Positions 49,254 through 55,711 of a DNA stretch of 55,711 nt are shown piece after piece (within the stretch, counting starts at the first letter, position 1; each line of letters opens with the position of its first letter). Below the pieces are notes generated by a model. It had not been told where the DNA came from. It did not search any database and saw only the letters and a list, made by a program, of their open reading frames with translations. The stretch covers positions 1-55,711 of the forward strand of contig JAJTZC010000006.1 in the NCBI GenBank assembly GCA_032906705.1. The letters run 5' to 3'. The stretch comes from DASPPF01 sp032906705. Lineage in GTDB: Archaea; Thermoproteota; Nitrososphaeria; Nitrososphaerales; Gagatemarchaeaceae. The translations under genes and the position numbers were made by a program.

Positions 49254-49712
49254 CTAGTCGACTCGCTGCACCCCTATCTCCAGGTATCCTTTCGCCTTCT
49301 CGTCCTTCAAAGCCTTGACCATGCTCCTAGGAATGTCCTTGGCAGCCGCGCTCGCTCCAAGAGCTAGGGTCCGGTCGCTAACAAAATCGCTCTTGCGTAT
49401 CACCATGTCGTGCGGATCGCTGAGCGTCAGCCTGGGGTCGCCCCTCCCGGTCACAAGGAACGACTCGCCGTTCACGAAGAAACGAAGCGAGACCCGCGTG
49501 CCCGAACCGCGCAGGGCCTCCTTCACCTCTTCGCTCAAGCCTTCGCAACCTCTCTCAGAGCTGACGCCTATGATGCAGTCGCCATTTCTTGTGAGGTGCT
49601 CGTCGGTCGTGATTTCGATGGTAGTCGGATGGAGACCCAGCACCATCGGGTGCCCACGAAACGATATTCTTTCCGCCATCATAGGCCGCTGCCTCTTCGA
49701 GATTTCCTCCAA
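49254..49712 (-). CDS. DUF371 protein
   Basis: The protein of 141-152 aa matches the archaeal DUF371/COG2090 family: ERISFRGHPMVLGLHPTTIE, LTRNGDCIIGVSSERGC, and LTLSDPHDMVIRKSDFVSDR. The function is unknown, though the family is widespread in archaea. TTG at 49712 starts the frame; ATGs at 49682 and 49679 give the more usual length. It is in a row with the mevalonate-decarboxylase homologue. Confidence 0.88.
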   Translation of the reverse strand: MEEISKRQRPMMAERISFRGHPMVLGLHPTTIEITTDEHLTRNGDCIIGVSSERGCEGLSEEVKEALRGSGTRVSLRFFVNGESFLVTGRGDPRLTLSDPHDMVIRKSDFVSDRTLALGASAAAKDIPRSMVKALKDEKAKGYLEIGVQRVD

Positions 49713-49716
49713 ACTC

Positions 49717-49989
49717 TCAGACCTGTCCTCTCGGCTGGAGACCGTTGCAATGGGAGCACCTCTCCGCTGTCAGCTTGACCGGCGAGGAGCAATAGACGCA
49801 GAACCGGTAACCCTCGGGCGGCTCGACTGGACCCTCACTCTCCTTCATGAACCAGCTCGCTAGAGACATTAGTGCACCTCCGATGACGAACGGGAGGCTC
49901 CAAAAGTAGACCAGTGGAATCTCCAAGACATAGAATCCGGCCCCCATGAGCGCTACCATCAGGCCCCCGAGAAAGAGCTGCGACCGCAC
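49717..49989 (-). CDS. small membrane protein with zinc ribbon
   Basis: The 90-aa protein has two hydrophobic segments (LFLGGLMVALMGAGFYVL and VYFWSLPFVIGGALMSLA) then a cytoplasmic zinc ribbon with FCVYCSSP and CSHCNGLQ. No specific family recognised. It is first in a minus-strand operon with DUF371 (4-bp gap). Confidence 0.8.
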   Translation of the reverse strand: MRSQLFLGGLMVALMGAGFYVLEIPLVYFWSLPFVIGGALMSLASWFMKESEGPVEPPEGYRFCVYCSSPVKLTAERCSHCNGLQPRGQV

Positions 49990-50053
49990 GACATCCCGCC
50001 TGCCGGGAATGCTTTTTTAGCTTAGGGCGGCCGACCGAGGTGAGGCTCTTGAA

Positions 50054-50296
50054 ATGACGACGGAATACGAACAGCTCCTCGCGGGCATGGTTGAGCAGAG
50101 GAAGGCCAAGCTGGCGGAACTGAAGGGGCGAAGAGGGAAAGAGAAGGAGCTGGCCTCCCTGACGTCTGATGTCAGGTTCCTGGAAGTGGAACTCCAGCGC
50201 TACCAGCAGGGCATGACGCTGTTCAGAAGCAAGAGTCTACCCAAGGTGGGACGCTGGGGCAAGGCCGAGACTGGAGAGAAGAAGGAAGAGCCGTAA
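50054..50296 (+). CDS. small coiled-coil protein, unknown function
   Basis: The 80-aa protein is almost entirely helical and charged (LLAGMVEQRKAKLAELKGRR, then TSDVRFLEVELQRYQQG) with a Lys/Glu-rich tail. No family is recognised. A TTTTTTAG element about 35 nt upstream could be its TATA box. The next gene starts 6 bp after its stop. Confidence 0.65.
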   Translation: MTTEYEQLLAGMVEQRKAKLAELKGRRGKEKELASLTSDVRFLEVELQRYQQGMTLFRSKSLPKVGRWGKAETGEKKEEP

Positions 50297-50301
50297 TCCC
50301 G

Positions 50302-51261
50302 TTGACGCTCGTGCTGTCGGAGGGGGACGTCCGTTCTCTGCTGAAAATGACGGAGGTCGTCTCCGCGGTTGAGACGTGCTTCAGGCAGCAGGCGTCGGCC
50401 AAAGCTGCAAATTCTCCACGAACTAGGACGGCTGTAGCCGGCTCTACGCTTAGCGCTATGCATGCATCCCTCCCATACCTTGGCGTCGCCGGCGTCAAGT
50501 GCTACCTGACCTCGAAGAAGGGCACAAGGTTCGTGTTCGTATTGTTCCGGCTCAGAGACGCAGAGCCATTAGCAGTAATGGGAGCCGATATCCTGGGCAG
50601 GTTCAGGACAGGCGCCGCCTCAGCCGTCGCCACCAAGCTCTTGTACGGTCAAAAGGAATTCCATTTCGCGCTGTGTGGTTCCGGCAGGCAGGCCATGACC
50701 CAGGTGCTCGCAATGTCGGAGGTGGCCTTCCTAGAATCTGTCAACGTCTGGAGCCCCAACGGAGAGCACAGGAGGTCCCTCGTGCGCCGGCTGGGCAGGA
50801 TGGGATTCGCCTCCAAGGAATGTCGATCCCCGAGGGAGGCCCTCGCAGGCTCTCAAGTCGCCTCTGCGATCACCAGTTCACGTGACCCTTTCATAAAGCG
50901 GGACGCCGTAACTTCTGTGATGCACCTCAACCTGTGCGGCTCGAACTCCCCGGACAGGTCCGAGGCTTCGCCCGATTGCATAGCCGAGTTTCAGACGGTG
51001 GTGGTGGATGACGCCCGGCAGTCGAGGGAAGAGTCGGGTGATCTGATGATTGCGGCAAGGAAGGGCAAGTTGTCATGGGACCGAGTTGTCGAGCTCAAGG
51101 ATGTCATGGCCGGCCAGATTCCGCATCTGGGCAAGTCACTCTTCAAGTCGAACGGAGTCGCGCTTGAGGACGTAGCTGTTGCGTACCATGTATTCAGAAA
51201 GGCCTCGAGAAGTGGTGATTATCGCGACCGAGATGTACAGCTGGGCGGAGCGAAGAACTAG
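50302..51261 (+). CDS. ornithine cyclodeaminase / mu-crystallin family protein
   Basis: The 319-aa NAD(P)-binding protein shows the family order: EGDVRSLLKMTEVVSAVETC, a substrate segment GVKCYLTSKKGTRFV, ADILGRFRTGAASAVATKLL and the Rossmann loop ALCGSGRQAMTQVLAM. Members act as ornithine cyclodeaminase, alanine dehydrogenase or ketimine reductase; which applies cannot be told. TTG start at 50302. It overlaps the convergent thermosome gene by 4 bp. Confidence 0.9.
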   Translation: MTLVLSEGDVRSLLKMTEVVSAVETCFRQQASAKAANSPRTRTAVAGSTLSAMHASLPYLGVAGVKCYLTSKKGTRFVFVLFRLRDAEPLAVMGADILGRFRTGAASAVATKLLYGQKEFHFALCGSGRQAMTQVLAMSEVAFLESVNVWSPNGEHRRSLVRRLGRMGFASKECRSPREALAGSQVASAITSSRDPFIKRDAVTSVMHLNLCGSNSPDRSEASPDCIAEFQTVVVDDARQSREESGDLMIAARKGKLSWDRVVELKDVMAGQIPHLGKSLFKSNGVALEDVAVAYHVFRKASRSGDYRDRDVQLGGAKN

Positions 51262-52889
51262 CCCATCGGCGGCATGCCGCCAGGCCCGCCTGGACCGCCA
51301 GGAGGAGCCCTCGTCTTGCCCGCCGCTATGACGTCGTCGATTCTTAGGATCATGGACGCCGCTTCTGTCGCCGCGCGCAAGATCTGAAGTTTTACTGCCA
51401 GAGGCTCGACTACAGACTTTGCCAACATGTCGGTCACCTTCCCGCTAAGTGCGTCGACGCCGACCCACTTGTCCCCCTTTCCGTGCTTAGACCGCAGCTC
51501 CACCTGTGTGTCAATGGGGTCCATGCCCGCATTCTCTGCGAGCGTAAGCGGTATCGACTCCATCGCATCCGCGAACTTCAGAGCGGCCAGCTGCTCCCTT
51601 CCTACTAGCTTCTGAGCCCAGGCCCGGATTTGGACCGACACCTCTTCCTCCGGAGCGCCGCCTCCCGCGACTATCGCTGGCATCTCCACGACATCCTTCG
51701 TGACCATGAGCGCGTCGTGCAGCGCCCTCTCCGCCTCGTCGACGATGCGTTGGGTGCCGCCCCTCACTAGTATCGTGACCGCCTTCGGGTTCTTGCAACC
51801 CTCGATGAAGACCCACTTGTCATCTTCGAGCTTCCTCTCCTCGACCAGCTTTGCGTAGCCGAGGTCCTTGCTCGTCAGGTCGTCGAGGTTGGTTACCATT
51901 CGCGCCCCTGTCGCCTTTGCCAGCTTGCCCATGTCGCTCTCCTTGACCCGCCTGATAGCTAGAATACCCGACTTTGCAAGGAAGTGCTGTGCCAAGTCGT
52001 CAATCCCCTTCTGGCAGATCAGCACGTTGGCGCCAGCGGACGACACCTTCTCCACCATTCCCCTTAGGATGTTGCTCTCCTCGTCCATGAACTTCTGCAT
52101 CTGTTCTGGGTCGTCAATCCTAATCTCGGCTGAGAACTCCGTCTTTTCGATTTCCAGCGCCGAGTTGACTATCGCTATCTTCGCCTCTTCGACGCGTTTG
52201 GGCATCCCCGAGTGGACGACCTCTTTGTCCAGGACCATTCCTCTGATCAGCCTGGAGTCAGTGATTGAACCTCCGGGCTTCTTCTCCACCTTCACGTTGT
52301 CGATGTCCGCCTTGTAGCCCTTCTCCCCTTTCTCGGAGGTGAGCAGGATAGCGTCAACCACAACGGTCGCGAGGTGGGGAGCGTCTTCGTTTACGAGCTT
52401 TGTCATCATGCTCGTCGTCGCTATCTTCAGTAGGTCCGCCCTCGACGTCGGCTCAACCTTCTCGGCGATCCTCTTGAGTATCTCCTGGGCCTTTTCGACC
52501 GCCTTGGAGTATCCTTCGACTATCACCACAGGGTGTACTTCCTTATTGATCAGGTCTTCGGCCTTCTCTAGCAGGGCCCCGGCCACTACGACCGCGGAAG
52601 TCGTTCCGTCGCCGACTTCGTTGTCCGTCGCCTTGCTAATCTCCACCATCATCTTCGCGGCGGGATGTTGCACGTCGATCTCCTTCAGCATGGTCGCGCC
52701 ATCGTTCGTGATGGTCACGTCACCCATCGAGTCGACGAGCATCTTGTCCATGCCCCTCGGCCCGAGCGAGGTCCGCACCAGCTCTGCAATGAGCTTCGCG
52801 GCGGCGATGTTGTTTCTCTGTGCCTCTCTGCCCCGAGACTCGCCGGAACCTTCCTTGAGTATTATCACTGGCTGACCTGAGGCTGACAT
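51258..52889 (-). CDS. ths: thermosome subunit (group II chaperonin)
   Basis: The 543-aa subunit of the double-ring ATP-dependent chaperonin has the ATP-binding TSLGPRGMDKMLVDS, TNDGATMLKEIDVQHPAAK, the hydrolysis motif DNEVGDGTTSAVVVAG and VAGGGAPEEEV. The C-terminus ends with the Gly/Met/Pro-rich tail typical of thermosomes (GGPGGMPPMG). The ATG at 52889 follows a strong TATA box and a perfect inverted repeat at 52904-52924, likely a heat-shock-type control site. Confidence 0.97.
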   Translation of the reverse strand: MSASGQPVIILKEGSGESRGREAQRNNIAAAKLIAELVRTSLGPRGMDKMLVDSMGDVTITNDGATMLKEIDVQHPAAKMMVEISKATDNEVGDGTTSAVVVAGALLEKAEDLINKEVHPVVIVEGYSKAVEKAQEILKRIAEKVEPTSRADLLKIATTSMMTKLVNEDAPHLATVVVDAILLTSEKGEKGYKADIDNVKVEKKPGGSITDSRLIRGMVLDKEVVHSGMPKRVEEAKIAIVNSALEIEKTEFSAEIRIDDPEQMQKFMDEESNILRGMVEKVSSAGANVLICQKGIDDLAQHFLAKSGILAIRRVKESDMGKLAKATGARMVTNLDDLTSKDLGYAKLVEERKLEDDKWVFIEGCKNPKAVTILVRGGTQRIVDEAERALHDALMVTKDVVEMPAIVAGGGAPEEEVSVQIRAWAQKLVGREQLAALKFADAMESIPLTLAENAGMDPIDTQVELRSKHGKGDKWVGVDALSGKVTDMLAKSVVEPLAVKLQILRAATEAASMILRIDDVIAAGKTRAPPGGPGGPGGMPPMG

Positions 52890-52903
52890 CTAAATCGCGC
52901 AAC

Positions 52904-52924
52904 TATACAACCGCTCGTTGTATA
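52904..52924 (-). promoter_or_regulatory. perfect inverted repeat over the thermosome promoter
   Basis: TATACAAC, spacer CGCTC and GTTGTATA form a perfect 8+8 inverted repeat. Its distal edge overlaps the TATA box (TATATATA around 52920-52928) and its proximal edge reaches the expected transcription start, so a bound protein would block initiation. The site ends 14 bp before the ATG. Confidence 0.65.
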
Positions 52925-52932
52925 TATAAGTA

Positions 52933-53415
52933 TTATCCGGCAGATGCGACAACATCGATTCTCTGCCAATACTCCGACGGCGGGACCCCAGCTGTTCCCG
53001 CGTAGGAGCCACCGACAAGCACCGAGTAACTGCGCCCCACGCTCACGCTTATCGTGGTCGGAACTCCGAGCCCGACCAGCTTCGTCGTCCCCGGCTTGAA
53101 CGGCGCCTGCACAGCTCCGAGGGAAACGTTGTCGATGTACACCTCCAGTCGGGCATAGGGGCAGGGGTCGCTGCCGACACTGCGAAAGTCAGTTCCTAGC
53201 TCCTCGCGTCAGTAAAGGTGGTGACAGTCAAGCTGACTGCAGACAGGCTGAAACCCGGACACGCCCCGATGGACGCAGCACAGGTCGTCGGGCCGGCCAA
53301 GTTGGTGGTCTGCGGGTAGGGTTGAAGCCACTCTCCGCGACATAGTAGTACCCAGTCAGAGCCGCCACAAAGATGACGCTCGCCGCTAGGGCCAAGAACT
53401 TGCTCGGGATCAGAG
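52933..53415 (-). pseudogene. frameshifted membrane-anchored exoprotein gene
   Basis: Three reading frames on the minus strand join into one plausible protein: an anchor (KFLALAASVIFVAALTGYYY), then TTNLAGPTTCAASIGACPGF plus SLTVTTF, then RLEVYIDNVSLGAVQAPF to the stop at 52933. Two single-base shifts are needed, near 53315-53322 (a C run on the coding strand) and near 53196-53206 (a G pair). Both would be repaired by adding one base, so sequence error is possible. No good start codon precedes the anchor. The protein is Ser/Thr/Val-rich like secreted archaeal proteins. Confidence 0.55.
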
Positions 53416-53509
53416 CCTCGGGCCCAGACTGCTCGCGCGAAAAACCTTTCGTGTGGCTTCGGCTCAGAAAATCTTAAGAGCGGTCCGTCTCTCTCGGGCA
53501 GCAAGACCG

Positions 53510-54205
53510 TTGTCATCTAACCCCGGGCTGGCGAAGAAACTCGCGGCCGAGCTGCTGGGCACGTTCGTCTTCGTCCTCGTCGGTGCGGGTTCCGCCGTGG
53601 GTGTTCAGTCGCTTGGCGCCACCGACCCGTCTTCTGCTCTACTGGTCGCTGCCTTGGCTAACGGCTTGGGCCTGGCCATGGCCGTGACCGCGACGATGGC
53701 TGTGTCGGGCGGATCTCTGAACCCAGCGGTCACGATTGCCCTTCTTGCGGTAAGGAAGATATCTGCAACCGAGGCTGTCCCGTACATTCTGGCCGAACTC
53801 GCGGGCGCGACGCTGGCAGGGCTTGCGCTCGTCGTTTCGTTGCCCTCGTCGGTCGGCGGCCTTGTCCACTGGGGCGCCCCCTCTCTCGCTAACTCGCTCA
53901 CCATAACCCAAGGGACCTTGTTGGAGCTGTTGATGACATTCGTGCTTATGTTCGCCATACTGGGCACTGCCGTTGACCCGCGCGCCCCGAAGATCGGAGG
54001 TCTAGGAATAGGTCTCGCTGTGTTGGCAGACGTGCTGCTGGGCGGGCCGCTCACGGGGGCGGCGATGAATCCCGCAAGAGCAATGGGTCCGATGATCGCA
54101 GGCGGATTCCTCCCCTCCTACTGGTACATCTATTGGTTGGGCCCGGTCGCCGGCGCAATACTCGCAGCTTTCGCCTACAGATACTGTCTAGAAAAGAAGG
54201 GTTAG
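53510..54205 (+). CDS. aquaporin / glycerol facilitator (MIP family)
   Basis: The 231-aa channel has six membrane segments and both NPA motifs: GGSLNPAVTIALL in the first half and AAMNPARAMGP in the second. It begins LAKKLAAELLGTFVFVLVG, the typical MIP start. The residue after the second NPA is Arg, part of the selectivity filter. The TTG at 53510 follows ATCTTAAG (53471-53478) by about 35 nt. Water or small solute permeation is expected. Confidence 0.93.
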   Translation: MSSNPGLAKKLAAELLGTFVFVLVGAGSAVGVQSLGATDPSSALLVAALANGLGLAMAVTATMAVSGGSLNPAVTIALLAVRKISATEAVPYILAELAGATLAGLALVVSLPSSVGGLVHWGAPSLANSLTITQGTLLELLMTFVLMFAILGTAVDPRAPKIGGLGIGLAVLADVLLGGPLTGAAMNPARAMGPMIAGGFLPSYWYIYWLGPVAGAILAAFAYRYCLEKKG

Positions 54206-54238
54206 CATCGGACGGCGGGAATAAATACATCCCGCGGC

Positions 54239-54736
54239 GTGCGCTGGAACCTCTTGAAGGCCACGGTTGTGAGGCTTGGAAGGGAGCAGGCGAAGGAGAT
54301 CCTGACCGGCCTCGAATCTCTCCTGAACTCGACGGGCGGCCGCACCGCAAGGGAGCAGGTCGTGCGCCTGCTCAACTCATCGGTCCCTGCATACAGTTGG
54401 GTGGGAATTTACTTCGTGGAAGGAAACGATTTGGTGCTCGACGCGTGGTCTGGCCCGGAGGCCACTCAGCACACGCGGATTCCCGTGGGAAAGGGCGTAT
54501 GTGGATTCGCGGCAAAGGCAGGGAGGACGGAGATCGTCTCAGACGTGACGAAGGACCCCAGGTACCTGCAGTGCTTCCTGTCAACAAGGTCTGAGATCGT
54601 CGTCCCGATATTAGACACCGGCAAGGTAGTCGGAGAAATCGACATCGACAGCGAACAGATCGACGCGTTCTCTTCCGTGGACAGAGAATTCCTGGAAGCT
54701 GTCGCAGCAAAACTCAGCAAGCAGTGGACGGCGTGA
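54239..54736 (+). CDS. GAF-domain protein, free methionine-R-sulfoxide reductase-like
   Basis: The 165-aa GAF protein resembles fRMsr: YSWVGIYFVEGNDLVLDAW, IPVGKGVCGFAAKAGRTEIV and RYLQCFLSTRSEIVVPI. It keeps two of the three fRMsr cysteines (GVCG and the catalytic LQC) while the first is Thr (QHTRIP). It may reduce free methionine sulfoxide or act as a ligand sensor. The frame starts at a GTG at 54239; an in-frame TTG at 54254 or GTG at 54266 would shorten it. Confidence 0.82.
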   Translation: MRWNLLKATVVRLGREQAKEILTGLESLLNSTGGRTAREQVVRLLNSSVPAYSWVGIYFVEGNDLVLDAWSGPEATQHTRIPVGKGVCGFAAKAGRTEIVSDVTKDPRYLQCFLSTRSEIVVPILDTGKVVGEIDIDSEQIDAFSSVDREFLEAVAAKLSKQWTA

Positions 54737-54763
54737 ATCCGCAGCGGACCCTCGACAAGCAGT

Positions 54764-54770
54764 CTATATA
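54764..54770 (+). promoter_or_regulatory. TATA box of sufC
   Basis: CTATATA lies about 32 nt before the sufC ATG at 54799, implying a very short leader. Confidence 0.45.
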
Positions 54771-54798
54771 CAACGAAATCGTCCGTCGATAGCAAGCC

Positions 54799-55578
54799 AT
54801 GAAGCTTGAGATCAAGGGGCTCCATGCCTCCGTGGAGGGAAAGGAGATTCTGAAGGGGGTTGACCTCACCGTTGGGCAAGGTGAGACTCACGCTCTGATG
54901 GGCCCCAACGGTTCAGGGAAGAGTACCTTGGCCTACACGCTGATGGGCCATCCAAAGTACCACGTGACCTCCGGCGAAGTCCTGATCAACGGCGAGAGCA
55001 TCCTGACCTTGAGCCCCGACAAGAGGGCCAGGAAAGGCCTCTTCCTCGCCTTCCAGTACCCTGTTTCGGTGCAAGGCGTCAGCATGTTCTCTTTCCTCCG
55101 GGCAGCATACAACGCCGCCCATACCACCGACCCAAAGGAGCCGCCCACTGTCTTCGAATTCCGAGATGCAGTCGCCGAGAAGCTGAAGATGCTGGGCATG
55201 GACCAGTCCACGCTCACGAGGTACCTCAACGAGGGCTTCTCAGGGGGGGAGAAGAAGAGGGCCGAGATCCTTCAGATGGCCCTAATGCAGCCCAAGTTCG
55301 CCGTGCTGGACGAGACCGACTCCGGGCTGGACATAGATGCGCTGAGAATCGTCGCGGAGGGGATCACCAAGGTCGCCGGGCCCGAGACGGGCATCCTCCT
55401 CATCACCCACTATCAGAGGATACTCAAGTATGTGAAGCCCCAGTTCGTTCATGTGATGTTCCAGGGGAAGATCATAGAGTCGGGCGGCGAGGACCTCTCT
55501 CGGCTCCTCGAGGAGAAGGGGTACACTTGGATAACCGGGTTCAGGGGAGAAGAAGAACTGCCGCAGTCCACCCCATAA
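54799..55578 (+). CDS. sufC: SufC, Fe-S cluster assembly ATPase
   Basis: The 259-aa ABC ATPase has Walker A in GPNGSGKSTLAYTL, Q-loop LAFQYPVSVQGVS, signature LNEGFSGGEKKRAE, Walker B FAVLDETDSGLD and the switch His in LITHYQRIL. The DETDSGLD form is typical of SufC, which drives cluster assembly on the SufBCD scaffold. sufB follows 46 bp downstream behind its own promoter palindrome. Confidence 0.96.
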   Translation: MKLEIKGLHASVEGKEILKGVDLTVGQGETHALMGPNGSGKSTLAYTLMGHPKYHVTSGEVLINGESILTLSPDKRARKGLFLAFQYPVSVQGVSMFSFLRAAYNAAHTTDPKEPPTVFEFRDAVAEKLKMLGMDQSTLTRYLNEGFSGGEKKRAEILQMALMQPKFAVLDETDSGLDIDALRIVAEGITKVAGPETGILLITHYQRILKYVKPQFVHVMFQGKIIESGGEDLSRLLEEKGYTWITGFRGEEELPQSTP

Positions 55579-55595
55579 CCCTTTTAACGGAGGAA

Positions 55596-55609
55596 ATAAC
55601 ATATGTTAT
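55596..55609 (+). promoter_or_regulatory. 14-bp perfect palindrome before sufB
   Basis: ATAACATATGTTAT is a perfect palindrome, flanked by GGAA and (one base further) TTCC. It ends 15 bp before the sufB ATG, downstream of a TATA-like CTTTTAAC (55580-55587), so it covers the likely transcription start and looks like an operator. Confidence 0.6.
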
Positions 55610-55624
55610 ATTCCAAGTGATAGA

Positions 55625-55711
55625 ATGGCGACCGTAAAGACCGACATCGCAACCGACGATTACAAGCAGAAGTATGGCTTCAGCGACCCTACAGATGCAT
55701 ATGCCGTGCAG
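55625..55711 (+). CDS. sufB: SufB, Fe-S assembly scaffold (5' part only)
   Basis: The first 29 residues (ATVKTDIATDDYKQKYGF, then SDPTDAYA) match SufB N-termini, which carry a Tyr/Phe-rich YKYGF-like motif. The gene runs out of the window. SufB carries the cluster-building scaffold of the SufBCD complex. The order sufC-sufB is common in archaea. Confidence 0.88.
   Translation, partial: MATVKTDIATDDYKQKYGFSDPTDAYAVQ

Noticed and set aside
53196..53516. 106-aa minus-strand frame before the aquaporin gene
   Set aside because: Only its last part looks like protein; the first part is out of frame with the hydrophobic anchor. It is treated as part of the frameshifted gene.
1..55711. CRISPR arrays, insertion sequences, integrases, att sites or rRNA genes
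   Set aside because: No spaced direct repeats, transposase or integrase motifs, terminal inverted repeats or rRNA sequence were found; nearly all sequence is accounted for by housekeeping genes.

Overview
The window is GC-rich (roughly 58-60% by eye), very gene-dense archaeal chromosome. Archaeal hallmarks are ribosomal proteins eS1, eL15 and an archaeal uS15, the proteasome, a group II chaperonin, an Sm-like protein, aCPSF1, FEN1, Pth2, TruD, archaeal NadM, glycerol-1-phosphate dehydrogenase, KEOPS genes (Kae1, Bud32, Pcc1), diphthine synthase and a tRNA with several bulge-helix-bulge introns. Two proteasome beta subunits (one without the catalytic Thr), the multi-intron tRNA, leaderless promoters and heavy TTG start use point to Thermoproteota (TACK), perhaps a Nitrososphaeria-like lineage. 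The lineage is inference. A Sulfolobus-type zinc ferredoxin and a beta-oxidation cluster suggest an aerobic or facultative heterotroph able to degrade acyl-CoAs.

Layout. 1-8.9 kb: zinc ferredoxin, rpiA with a membrane coiled-coil protein, LSm, a PUA protein, sepF (cell division), aCPSF1 with active proteasome beta, an anchored exoprotein, egsA (lipid backbone) and FKBP. 8.9-13.4 kb: class V aminotransferase with nadM, rtcA, inactive-type proteasome beta, an MBL protein and a small RHH operon. 13.6-20 kb: an acyl-CoA module (CoA transferase, HADH-ECH fusion, acyl-CoA dehydrogenase, SCP-x-like thiolase, DUF35), then SCP2, RNase P Pop5 and a COG1325 RNA-binding protein on the other strand. 20.7-27.8 kb: translation and tRNA modification (unknown 173-aa protein, kae1, bud32, an AT-rich phosphatase, uS15, a DHH nuclease, pcc1, serS, eS1). 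27.8-32.7 kb: ychF divergent from an FAD oxidoreductase and serA, then eL15 and a ferredoxin/NADP reductase. 32.7-40.6 kb: truD-pth2, a geranylgeranyl-reductase-like protein, Zn ribbon, EF-1beta, FEN1, threonine dehydratase, thioesterase, an Hjc-like nuclease and an overlapping 50-aa Zn ribbon. 40.5-47.2 kb: DMT transporter, translin, an HTH-RibL fusion, a DphB-DUF357 fusion, tRNA-Lys(CUU) with three introns, then CBS and CGL (reverse transsulfuration). 47.3-55.7 kb: SDR, a mevalonate-decarboxylase homologue with altered active site, DUF371, an ornithine-cyclodeaminase homologue, the thermosome, a broken exoprotein gene, aquaporin, a GAF protein, sufC and the start of sufB.

The most notable items are tRNA-Lys(CUU) with introns in the D-arm, anticodon loop and T-arm; a perfectly palindromic TATA box equidistant from two divergent start codons (ychF and an FAD oxidoreductase); and perfect inverted repeats over the promoters of the thermosome and sufB. 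No CRISPR array, insertion sequence, prophage or rRNA gene was seen.
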